NCBI RefSeq assembly: GCF_900090315.1
Contig: NZ_FMHZ01000002.1
Location: 3,752,501 to 3,816,500 of the forward strand
DNA: 64,000 nt
Direction: 5' to 3'
DNA from: Micromonospora citrea
GTDB taxonomy: Bacteria > Actinomycetota > Actinomycetes > Mycobacteriales > Micromonosporaceae
Each line of letters starts with the position of its first letter. The first letter of the stretch is position 1. Made by a program: the position numbers and the translations under genes. The notes beneath the pieces are model-generated. The model was not told the DNA's origin, did not search any database, and worked only from the letters and a program-made list of their open reading frames with translations. This document shows positions 53,587-60,643 of the stretch, in pieces.

Positions 53587-54150
53587 GTGGACGACGCCGA
53601 GATCATCAGCTTCGCGGACGTCGACGAGTGGGACCGGTGGCTCGGCGAGCACGGCGGGAGCCGCTCCGACGTCTGGCTGACGATCGCCAAGAAGGGCGCG
53701 GCGGGAATGACGGCGACGCAGGCCGGCGACGTGGCCATCTGCCACGGCTGGATCGACAGCCACCGTCGCCGCCTCACCGCGACGCACTTCCTCCAGCGCT
53801 TCTCGCCGCGCCGGCCGGGCAGCCCGTGGTCGCGGGTCAACGTGGAGCGCGTCGCCTCGCTGGAGGCGGCGGGGCGGATGCGCCCCGCCGGTCGCGCGCA
53901 GGTCGAGGCCGCGAGGGCGGACGGCCGCTGGGCGGCGGCGTACGCGCCGCAACGCGATGCCGCCGTGCCCGAGGACCTGGCCGGGGCCCTCGCGGGCAAC
54001 GACCGCGCCCGCGCCGCGTACGAGGCGTTGAGCCGCAGCGCCCGGTACGGCATCTTCCTGCCGCTGCTCAAGGCGCGCACGGCGGCGGGGCGGGCCGGCG
54101 CGCTGCGGCGGGCGGTGGCGACCCTGGAGGCCGCGACCGTCCTCAGATAG
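53587..54150 (+). CDS. YdeI/OmpD-associated family protein
   Basis: 187 residues from the GTG at 53587. The opening WDRWLGEHGGSRSDVWLTIA, CHGWIDSHRRRL near residue 55 and the [18 protein letters not shown] stretch are the family signature. The C-terminal part (YEALSRSARYGIFLPLLKA) is the bacteriocin-protection YdeI/OmpD-associated type. The function of the family is poorly defined; in Salmonella a relative contributes to peptide resistance. The gene shares the operon of the VOC gene, 5 bases upstream. A terminator hairpin follows. Confidence 0.82.
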   Translation: MDDAEIISFADVDEWDRWLGEHGGSRSDVWLTIAKKGAAGMTATQAGDVAICHGWIDSHRRRLTATHFLQRFSPRRPGSPWSRVNVERVASLEAAGRMRPAGRAQVEAARADGRWAAAYAPQRDAAVPEDLAGALAGNDRARAAYEALSRSARYGIFLPLLKARTAAGRAGALRRAVATLEAATVLR

Positions 54151-54164
54151 TTCCGTCCTGAGGG

Positions 54165-54196
54165 ATCGGGGCTGCGGACACCCCCGCAGCCCCGAT
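54165..54196 (+). terminator. Terminator of the VOC/YdeI-like operon
   Basis: Perfect 13-bp stem ATCGGGGCTGCGG (54165-54177 against 54184-54196), 6-nt loop, 15 bases past the YdeI-like stop. Confidence 0.83.
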
Positions 54197-54274
54197 GGCC
54201 GGCGGGGGCACCCGCGCCTGCTCAAGCCGGGCTCGCCCACTCAGGTCGGCCCGGGGCTGCCCACGCCGGGTCGT

Positions 54275-54389
54275 GGCTGCCCACGTCGCCCCGGCCCGCT
54301 CGCGCCGCGTCCTGGCTGCCCGCGTCGGGCCGCCCGCTCACGTCGCGTCCTGGCTGCTCACGCCGGGCCGCCCGCTCGCGTCAGGCCCG
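54275..54389. repeat. Three degenerate copies of a 38-39 bp repeat
   Basis: Units start at 54275, 54314 and 54352, each opening GGCTGCCC or GGCTGCTC and running through CCGCCCGCTC-like bases. The region 54197-54449 has no gene apart from these repeats. Confidence 0.7.
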
Positions 54390-54449
54390 GCCGCGCACGG
54401 CGGTCCCGGCCGCGCGCGTCGGGCCCGCCCCGTTAAGGGGTGCGCCCGG

Positions 54450-54641
54450 TCAGGGGCGCCGGGCGACCCCGGTGACGAAGGCGCGCCACGCCGTGGGGGT
54501 GAAGGCGAGCGCCGGGCCGGCCGGGTCCTTGGAGTCGCGCACGGCGACGACGCCGGGCAGGTTGTCGGCGACCTCGACGCAGTCGCCGCCGTTGCCGCTG
54601 CTGCGGGTGCTCTTGCGCCACCGCGCGCCATTCAGGTCCAT
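54450..54641 (-). CDS. DUF397 domain protein
   Basis: 63 residues from the ATG at 54641. The sequence opens MDLNGARWRKSTRSSGNGGD and continues CVEVADNLPG, then VAVRDSKDP, the standard DUF397 pattern (W-x-KSxxS...CVEVA...VRDSK). It is small and soluble. DUF397 genes nearly always follow an Scr1-type helix-turn-helix gene in actinomycetes, and the two overlap by ten bases here. The partnership is suspected to be toxin-antitoxin-like or developmental (as with the BldB/Scr1 families), but not proven. Confidence 0.92.
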   Translation of the reverse strand: MDLNGARWRKSTRSSGNGGDCVEVADNLPGVVAVRDSKDPAGPALAFTPTAWRAFVTGVARRP

Positions 54642-55399
54642 GTCTCCGCCACTTCCGAGATGAAATCGACAGACTGCCAATGGGTCAACGCCTCTCCGCG
54701 CACGTTTTCCCACGCAGCCATCATGGCGGCGATGTCGGCGGGGTCGCTAACCACTTGGCCCTGGAGTTGGTTGTCGAGATAGCCGGCGACCCGGTGGTCG
54801 TGACTGTTGGCGATGACGAACGGCCCGTTCAGCCCCGCGTAGGCGCCGACCGACGCCGGCACGACGTGCACCCGGACGTGCGGCTCCGCGCAGGCGGCGA
54901 CCAGGGCCCGGAGCTGCTCGCGCATGGTGGCCGGGCCGCCGACGGGCCGGCGCAGCACCGCCTCGTCGATCACTGTCGTGAACTGCGGCGGCTCGTCCTG
55001 CCGGAGGATGCCCTGCCGGGCGAGCCGGGCCGCCAGGTGCCGCTCCACGTCGCCCCGGGGGAACAGGCCGCCGCCGGTCAGCACGGCCCGCGCGTAGGCC
55101 TCGGTCTGGAGCAGCCCGGGCAACACCACCGATTGGTACGACCGCAGCGACACCGCCTCGCGCTCGATCTCCTGCCAGGGACGGAACCAGATCGGGTCGC
55201 GACGTCTCGAAGTGTCCGGCCAGATGTCCGACACGTCCCGGTGGAGTGCCTCCGCCGCCGCCAGCCGATGCCGGGGATGCGGGATGCGGTCCTCCGTCAG
55301 CCAGCGCCCGACCGTCTTCGGATCGACGCCGACCTTCTCGGCGAGGGATTCGGTCGTGTGCCCGGTGTCGCTGAGCGCCACCCGCAGCGCGTCGTTCAC
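54632..55399 (-). CDS. Scr1-type helix-turn-helix regulator with DUF5753 domain
   Basis: 255 residues from the GTG at 55399, which follows GGAGGAGCCC; a start at 55477 would add 26 residues. The N-terminus has a lambda-repressor-like helix-turn-helix (ESLAEKVGVDPKTVGRWLTE, about 15-34). The rest is the DUF5753 domain with SYQSVVLPGLLQTEAYARAV near 88, REQLRALVAACAEPHVRVHV and FVIANSHDHRVAGYLDNQLQ. This is the standard partner of DUF397. It may act as an antitoxin-like regulator. Transcribed with the downstream DUF397 gene. Confidence 0.9.
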   Translation of the reverse strand: MNDALRVALSDTGHTTESLAEKVGVDPKTVGRWLTEDRIPHPRHRLAAAEALHRDVSDIWPDTSRRRDPIWFRPWQEIEREAVSLRSYQSVVLPGLLQTEAYARAVLTGGGLFPRGDVERHLAARLARQGILRQDEPPQFTTVIDEAVLRRPVGGPATMREQLRALVAACAEPHVRVHVVPASVGAYAGLNGPFVIANSHDHRVAGYLDNQLQGQVVSDPADIAAMMAAWENVRGEALTHWQSVDFISEVAETWT

Positions 55400-55626
55400 G
55401 GGCTCCTCCCATCGGATGTCCCAAATATCTGGCGACCATACATTCACGCGGTGTATCTGTCTGCTCACTACCGGCATGTTGGGGTGACGAAGACGGCGTG
55501 GCCGGTGGAGGCGAGGTGCCCGGCGGTCGCGTCCAGTCGCGGGGCCGCCCCGGCGGGGAGGGCGGGGCGGCCCCCTCCAGCCCGCCCGTCGCGTTCCTCA
55601 TCGCGCTCCCGGAGGAGGTCACACCC

Positions 55627-56187
55627 GTGCCGACCCGCCGCCCGCCCGACCCGGCTCCCCGCCCTGAGCAGCCGGCTCCCCGCCCTGAGCAGCCGGCTCC
55701 CCGCCCTGAGCAGCCGGCTCCCCGCCCTGAGCAGCCGGCTCCCCTGCCCGATTCGGCTGCCCTGCCTGGTCGGATTCCGTCGCCGACCGGTGCCACCCGA
55801 CCTCGCCCGGCCCCAGCCGTGGAAGGCGGGAGCCTGACCGTCGGCGCGACGATCCGCGTGCCGGACGACGGGTACCGCTTCGGCGAGGGGCCGCTGACCC
55901 TGCGCGTCACGGAGGTGCTGAGCGTCGGCCCGTTCGAGGGGCGGGTCTGGGCGGAGGTACGCGGCCACGAGGTGACCCCGGACGGCACCCTCCGCAGCCG
56001 CGCCCGCTTCGCCTTCGTCCGCCTCGACCGGGTCAGGGTGGTACCCCCGGCCGTCGCCGCGCCGGCCGGAGCGGTCGTCGTCGCCGCGTCGGCCGAGCCG
56101 GTCGCGGGTGTCGAGGCGTCCGCTGAGCCGCTCGGGGCGGTCGCCGCTGCCGGATCGGCCCGGGCAGCGGGGACAGCGTCGCGGTGA
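55627..56187 (+). CDS. Hypothetical protein with PRPEQPA repeats
   Basis: 186 residues from the GTG at 55627, preceded by GGAGGAGG. Residues about 10-45 include four perfect copies of PRPEQPA. The middle (about 75-140, GATIRVPDDGYRFGEGPLTL and VWAEVRGHEVTPDGTLRSRA) is a compact beta domain. The C-terminus is Ala/Val-rich. I recognise no named family, although such genes recur next to Scr1/DUF397 pairs in Micromonosporaceae from memory. Its stop overlaps the next start by four bases. Confidence 0.65.
   Translation: MPTRRPPDPAPRPEQPAPRPEQPAPRPEQPAPRPEQPAPLPDSAALPGRIPSPTGATRPRPAPAVEGGSLTVGATIRVPDDGYRFGEGPLTLRVTEVLSVGPFEGRVWAEVRGHEVTPDGTLRSRARFAFVRLDRVRVVPPAVAAPAGAVVVAASAEPVAGVEASAEPLGAVAAAGSARAAGTASR
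55657..55740 (+). repeat. Four perfect 21-bp repeats in coding sequence
   Basis: Unit CCCCGCCCTGAGCAGCCGGCT in four identical copies (55657, 55678, 55699, 55720), each encoding the heptapeptide PRPEQPA in frame. Confidence 0.97.
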
Positions 56188-56432
56188 GCCGACGCCGCGA
56201 GCACGTCCCGACCCGACCCACCTGGCGCTGCCGGGCGTGCGGCATCGCCTGGCCCTGCTCTTCGGCGAAGCTGCGACTGCTCGGCGAGTACCGCCAGGAC
56301 CGCGTCGCGCTCACCGTCTACCTGGCGACCCTCCAGGCCGAGGCCGCCGGACAACTCGCCGGGCTGGACCAGGAGGTCGACCCCGGCGAGTTGGCCGACC
56401 GCTTCGTCTCCTGGGCCCGGGCACGCGGCTGA
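56184..56432 (+). CDS. Small Cys-containing hypothetical protein
   Basis: 82 residues from the GTG at 56184, overlapping the previous stop by four bases. RPTWRCRACGIAWPCSSAK near the start has three cysteines (C-x2-C and one more), followed by a helical region LLGEYRQDRVALTVYLATLQ and ADRFVSWARARG. Similar small proteins in Streptomyces and Micromonospora are often labelled flavin reductase in databases, which the sequence does not support. A zinc-ribbon-like or helical role is possible; the function is unknown. Confidence 0.65.
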   Translation: MSRRREHVPTRPTWRCRACGIAWPCSSAKLRLLGEYRQDRVALTVYLATLQAEAAGQLAGLDQEVDPGELADRFVSWARARG

Positions 56433-56498
56433 CCGGCCCGACCCGCGTCCGGAGTCGGCCGGGATCGGCGCGGCGGTGTCGGTTCCTGTGGTGTCGGC

Positions 56499-57296
56499 TC
56501 AGGCGAGCAGGTTGACCAGCGCGGCGAGGCCGACCACCACGATCGCGGCGCGCAGCGCCACCGGCGGCAGCCGGCGTCCCCACCGCCCACCGGCCAGGCC
56601 ACCCAGCACGGAACCCGCCGCGATCAGCAGGGCCGGCTGCCACGCCACCGTGCCCAGGGCGACGAACAACACCGCCGCGACCCCGTTCACCAGGCCGGCG
56701 AGCACGTTCTTCACCCCGTTGACCCAGCGCAGGTCGGTGGAGAGCAGCACGCCGAGCAGCCCCAGCAGCAGCACGCCCTGGGCGGCGCCGAAGTAGCCGC
56801 CGTACACCCCGGTGGCGAACACGCCGAGGAGCAGGAGCGGCCCGACCCGCCGGACCTCCGCGCCGGCCGGCGGGGGCGCCGCGTCCCCCGCGCCCTGCCG
56901 CCGGCGGGCCAGCGCCCGGGCCAGTCGCGGCTGCGCCACCACCAGCACCAACGCCGCGACGATCAGCACCGGCACGATCGCCCGGAACGCTCCCGGCGGC
57001 AGCCGCAGCAGCAGTACGCCGCCCGTGACCCCGCCGAGCAAGCCGGCGACGCCCAGCCGCGCCAGCAGCCCGCCGTGCCCGGCCAGATCGTGCCGATAGG
57101 CGTACGCCCCGGAGAACGACCCCGGCACCAGCCCGACCGTGTTCGACACGTTCGCCACCACCGGTGGATAGCCGAGGGACAGCAGGACCGGGAAGGTCAC
57201 CAGGGTGCCCGAGCCCACCACCGCGTTGATGGCGCCGGCCGCCACTCCGGCGGCCAGCACGGCCAGCCCCTCGGCGGCATTCAGCATCGTGTTCAT
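56499..57296 (-). CDS. TSUP-family (TauE/SafE) membrane permease
   Basis: 265 residues, ATG at 57296. There are seven to eight hydrophobic helices, with the family opening AINAVVGSGTLVTFPVLLSL and NVSNTVGLVPGSFSGAYAYR, and the internal repeat near YGGYFGAAQGVLLLGLLGVL. TauE/SafE proteins export sulphite, sulphoacetate or other organosulphur anions, and some are uncharacterised. It is alone on its strand. About 175 bp to the next gene hold no clear signal. Confidence 0.87.
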   Translation of the reverse strand: MNTMLNAAEGLAVLAAGVAAGAINAVVGSGTLVTFPVLLSLGYPPVVANVSNTVGLVPGSFSGAYAYRHDLAGHGGLLARLGVAGLLGGVTGGVLLLRLPPGAFRAIVPVLIVAALVLVVAQPRLARALARRRQGAGDAAPPPAGAEVRRVGPLLLLGVFATGVYGGYFGAAQGVLLLGLLGVLLSTDLRWVNGVKNVLAGLVNGVAAVLFVALGTVAWQPALLIAAGSVLGGLAGGRWGRRLPPVALRAAIVVVGLAALVNLLA

Positions 57297-57471
57297 TTGT
57301 GTCCGCGCTTTCCCCGGGCCGGTCGTCGCCCTCAGGTCGCCGCCGCCCGGTTACCTCGCTGTCGAATGCGGGTGTCAGCGTAGGGTTCCGTCCCCCGGTG
57401 GGCGGTCGACCTGCGTCGGAGATCACGCGGCCGGAATGGCGAGTCCCCGCTCACGCCGGGCTGTCACCCGG

Positions 57472-58311
57472 TCACCTCAGGAACGCCGCGACGGTCTTCA
57501 CGAACAGGTCGGCGTCGTCGTGCCACGGGAAGTGGCCCGCGCCGGGCTGCACGGCCACGGAGGCGTGCGGCAACAGCCCCGCGAGTTCGCGTACGGAAGG
57601 CGGTGGGCTGTTGACGTCGAACTCCCCGGCCAGCAGCAGGACCGGGCTCCCATGCTCCGCCAGGGCGGCACGGGTGCGTTCCGGGGAGAAGGCGCCCTCG
57701 GCGGCGAAGATCCCGGCCGCCTCCTGGTTGGTCAGCGCGCCCTCGGCGGCGTGCCGGCTCCTGGCCTCGGCGTCCCACCGGCCGTGCCGGAAGGGGGCGA
57801 TGGCCTCCCAGTCGGCGTCCCCTGCCCGGTTGTCGGTGATCGCCTCCAGGGCCGCGTACGCCGCCGGGAACCACGGCTCGTCCTGGCGCAGCCGTGCCGT
57901 CTCGCGCCGCGTCTCCCCGGTGATCGGAATGCCGATGGCGAAGACGCTGGGGGTGACCAGGACCAGCTTGCCGACGCGTCGCGGGTGCCGGGCCGCGTAC
58001 AGGGTGACGAGGTTCGTGCCGGCGGAGTGCCCGAGCAGGTCCATCCGGTCGAGGCCGAGGTGTTCGCGCAGGGCCTCGACGTCGTCGACCAGGCGGTCGC
58101 AGCGGTAGGAGGAGACGTCCTCGGGGACGGCCGACCGCCCCGTGCCGCGCAGGTCCAGCACGACGAGCCGGCGGTGCCGCGACAGCCCGCCGAGATCGCC
58201 CAGGTAGGCCGAGTCCTGCATGGGGCCGCCCGGCAGGCAGACGAGCGGGTCGCCGTCACCGACCAGTCGGTAGGAGAGCCGGGTGCCGTCGGGCGCGGAG
58301 AAGGATGGCAT
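57472..58311 (-). CDS. Alpha/beta hydrolase
   Basis: 279 residues, ATG at 58311. The nucleophile elbow is LLGHSAGTNLVTLYAARHPR near residue 92 (GHSAG with catalytic Ser). The oxyanion region is CLPGGPMQDSAYLGDL near 25, the acid is in GEFDVNSPPPSVREL near 232, and the catalytic His is in GAGHFPWHDD near 262. It resembles proline iminopeptidase- or esterase-like hydrolases, for which the substrate cannot be read from sequence. Transcribed alone. Confidence 0.87.
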   Translation of the reverse strand: MPSFSAPDGTRLSYRLVGDGDPLVCLPGGPMQDSAYLGDLGGLSRHRRLVVLDLRGTGRSAVPEDVSSYRCDRLVDDVEALREHLGLDRMDLLGHSAGTNLVTLYAARHPRRVGKLVLVTPSVFAIGIPITGETRRETARLRQDEPWFPAAYAALEAITDNRAGDADWEAIAPFRHGRWDAEARSRHAAEGALTNQEAAGIFAAEGAFSPERTRAALAEHGSPVLLLAGEFDVNSPPPSVRELAGLLPHASVAVQPGAGHFPWHDDADLFVKTVAAFLR

Positions 58312-58410
58312 GGCACAGACCCTTTCACCCCGGGCCTCGCCGAACGAGACGGCTGCCCCTCACCCGCGTACCAGCGCGGGATGGTCAGCAGTGCCGGGCG
58401 ACGATCACGC

Positions 58411-59712
58411 TCAGCCGCGGTCACGTCCTCGCCGCCCGAAGATGTTTGTCAATCCGCCCTCAACGTTGGCATCCGATGTAGCCGACAGGGCGATCGCCCC
58501 GGTCACGAGGGCGGCCTGAATGGCGCCTGTGCCCGCAGCATTCGAATCCACCATCGGTAGCTTGTGGTAGAACAGACCCAACAGCCCCAGGGCCAGTGCT
58601 GGCGCAACCCGGCGGGTGAATGCGGCTACGCGATTTCTCAAGCTCGGTTGAGGCTGATCGCTGGCGTCCGGCCAGTTGCCGGCACACAGTTCCTCGACGT
58701 CGCTCAGCATTGCTTGCGAAACGGCGTCGGCTTCGCGTGGCGCTATTGCGTCAAGCAGTGCGTGCTCATGTGCTTCCAGGCGCGAGCGGAAGACATTCAC
58801 TCTTGCGCGGTAGAGGTCTCGGTCGCCTCTGCTGCCGCCGTAACTGCGGATGCATCGGTCGACGTCGAGGACCATTTCCGCTCTGAGGAACCGCATCGCG
58901 GTGACCACCCTCTTCTTGATCCTCCTCTTCCTGAGGGCGGCTCGATTCCGGTGGATGTGCCAGATCAGATGCAAATATGTCTCTGTGACGATGTGAGGAG
59001 GCGGCAGATAACCATGGACTCGCCGGCTGAGCAGTTCCGCCGGTGACCGGTAGCCAGAGAGGCGCCAGATTATCTCAATTGTCGCTCCCGTTCCGACGTA
59101 CAGGGCGATGCTTGTTGCAAGGCTGTGCCCCGCCGCCAGGGCGCGAGCTTTCTCGTCTGCGCGCAGGTTCTCCTGGTCCAACAGGGACGTCAGCAATTCG
59201 TTGCCGGCTCCCCGGAACGCCCACCATGCGAAGACGATTGCGAGACCGATTTCCGCCATTCGGCGAAGGAGTGGGGCGAACGAGAATGGAGGGATGTGGG
59301 CCAGTGGGGCGAGCGTGGCGATCGCAACAAGCGACAGAATGAACGCCAGAACGCCAACGCCTGCCACCTCGCCGCCGGAAAGTTGCGGGCTCAGTAGCGA
59401 TGTCGTCAGCAGGGGGATCCCTGCAAGCGCAAAGATTCCTGAAGCAGCGCCGACGGCCGCCAGGATGTATCTCCACGTCCAGGTGTCATGGATCGCCGAG
59501 TAGGTGGCGATCCGCCGGATTGCAAGAACAGTGGAGTCTGCCGGGCCGTCGGTGCTTGAGTAGCGAGAAGCGATATCGAGCCAGCTTCTGTTCAGCCCGC
59601 GAGCGTACGCGAGGGCGCGAGTTGCCGGCCAGTGCCGAACCCGTGAATGGACGTCGAGCGCCAGAATCTTCAGGCTCTGCGCCAGATCTTCCTTCTGTAG
59701 CGTGGTGGACAT
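58411..59712 (-). CDS. Membrane protein of unknown function
   Basis: 433 residues from the ATG at 59712 (MSTTLQKEDLAQSLKILALD), preceded by GGGAGACATCACC. Hydrophobic helices lie at about 80-100, 115-140, 155-175, 200-220 and two near the C-terminus (about 375-425). The middle (about 225-370) is a highly charged basic region with RRIKKRVVTAMRFLRAEMVL. No family is recognised. GC is lower than in most of the window, and a broken integrase and tRNA-Ser(GGA) lie just beyond, so it was probably acquired. It could belong to an insertion scar (inference). Confidence 0.65.
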   Translation of the reverse strand: MSTTLQKEDLAQSLKILALDVHSRVRHWPATRALAYARGLNRSWLDIASRYSSTDGPADSTVLAIRRIATYSAIHDTWTWRYILAAVGAASGIFALAGIPLLTTSLLSPQLSGGEVAGVGVLAFILSLVAIATLAPLAHIPPFSFAPLLRRMAEIGLAIVFAWWAFRGAGNELLTSLLDQENLRADEKARALAAGHSLATSIALYVGTGATIEIIWRLSGYRSPAELLSRRVHGYLPPPHIVTETYLHLIWHIHRNRAALRKRRIKKRVVTAMRFLRAEMVLDVDRCIRSYGGSRGDRDLYRARVNVFRSRLEAHEHALLDAIAPREADAVSQAMLSDVEELCAGNWPDASDQPQPSLRNRVAAFTRRVAPALALGLLGLFYHKLPMVDSNAAGTGAIQAALVTGAIALSATSDANVEGGLTNIFGRRGRDRG

Positions 59713-59911
59713 GGGTGATGTCTCCCTTGCGGCCGGCCGCTCGGTGAGAGTATCTCCCTGCGTCAATAGGCTCGTGGCCGTCGCTCGTGCACTACTGAAT
59801 TGTGGGCGACCACGCTTCCGCCCTTCAAGGCGCAACTTCTTGGTCTGAAAACCCCATCATCGGCGCTCTCAGCCCAACGAACCTACGGCGCGAAAGCCGT
59901 GCCCATGCCGC

Positions 59912-60100
59912 TGTCACGGCCGCGTGACGGTCGGCGGGAGGGACAACGGCAAGCCGGACCTGCGGCACGTCCAGGCGACGACTGAGGCCGAGGTGATCCG
60001 CGAGGTTCGGGCCCGGGAGTGGGACAATGCCCGGTACCAAGCCGGGCAGCGCTGGACCGTCGAGAAGTGGTCGAGAACTTCGTCGGCCCGGTGGTCCGCG
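59912..60100 (+). pseudogene. N-terminal fragment of a tyrosine integrase
   Basis: One frame reads CHGRVTVGGRDNGKPDLRHV, then REVRAREWDNARYQAGQRWT. This parallels HGRVTVGIKDDGSPDRRHVR and AGQSWTVKTW of the element integrase at 36432. After WTVEKW the frame shifts, and another frame continues VENFVGPVVRGTP, matching WVENIAAPAVRDN. So it is an integrase remnant with a frameshift near 60060, missing its catalytic domain. It lies beside tRNA-Ser(GGA). Confidence 0.75.
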
Positions 60101-60227
60101 GAACACCCCCGGCGCCACCAGGCCACGTCCGGCGATCCATCAGGCAACGGACTACGACGGGCGACGAACGGCGCCCGACCGGCCGAAACAGGGCAAGTGA
60201 GACGGCAGCTACCGTGGCGACGACTCA

Positions 60228-60253
60228 GGGCCGGTCCCCGTGGGGACCGGCCC
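60228..60253 (-). terminator. Terminator downstream of tRNA-Ser(GGA)
   Basis: Perfect 12-bp stem GGGCCGGTCCCC (60228-60239 against 60242-60253), 24 bases beyond the 3' end of the minus-strand tRNA. Confidence 0.8.
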
Positions 60254-60277
60254 TGTCGTTTGCCCTGCTCAAGCGAG

Positions 60278-60362
60278 CGGAGGATACGAGATTCGAACTC
60301 GTGAGGGTGTGAACCCAACACGCTTTCCAAGCGTGCGCCCTAGGCCTCTAGGCGAATCCTCC
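60278..60362 (-). tRNA. serX: tRNA-Ser (anticodon GGA)
   Basis: The minus strand folds as a class II tRNA. The acceptor stem is GGAGGAT/ATCCTCC with discriminator G, the anticodon stem CACGC/GCGTG closes the loop TTGGAAA (anticodon GGA), there is a long variable arm, and the T-arm contains GAGTTCGAATCTC. CCA is not encoded. Confidence 0.96.
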
Positions 60363-60446
60363 GCAGACGAGGATACAGGTCCCCGACGGGTCGGCCACCC
60401 CACCACCCCCTGAAGATCGACCGCCGGTCGGGTAGGCTTGGCGGCA

Positions 60447-60532
60447 CCCCCCGTGCGGCGTGCATCTCGTGAACCTCCCCAGGGCCGGAAGGCAGCAAGG
60501 ATAAGCGGGCTCTGACGGGTGCACGGGGGGCC
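60447..60532 (+). ncRNA. ffs: Signal recognition particle RNA (small bacterial type)
   Basis: CCCCCCGTGC (60447-60456) pairs with GCACGGGGGG (60521-60530). The loop region contains GGAAGGCAGCAAGGATAAGC, a near-match to the SRP domain IV internal loop consensus. A CCTTTCTGT tract follows. Its position just before dnaX is conserved in many actinobacteria. It scaffolds Ffh for cotranslational membrane targeting. Confidence 0.93.
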
Positions 60533-60643
60533 TTTCTGTCTCCGGGTGCCGGTAACGTCCCTGCGGGTCAGGTCACCGGCGGGGTGGGTGGTCACCCGCG
60601 GCTGACCGGCGCAGAATGGCTCGGTCGAGAGGAGGCGGGACGA

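Noticed and set aside
56184..56432. Flavin reductase, as such proteins are often labelled
   Set aside because: 82 residues with a C-x2-C motif and no flavin-binding fold; the label is not supported by sequence.
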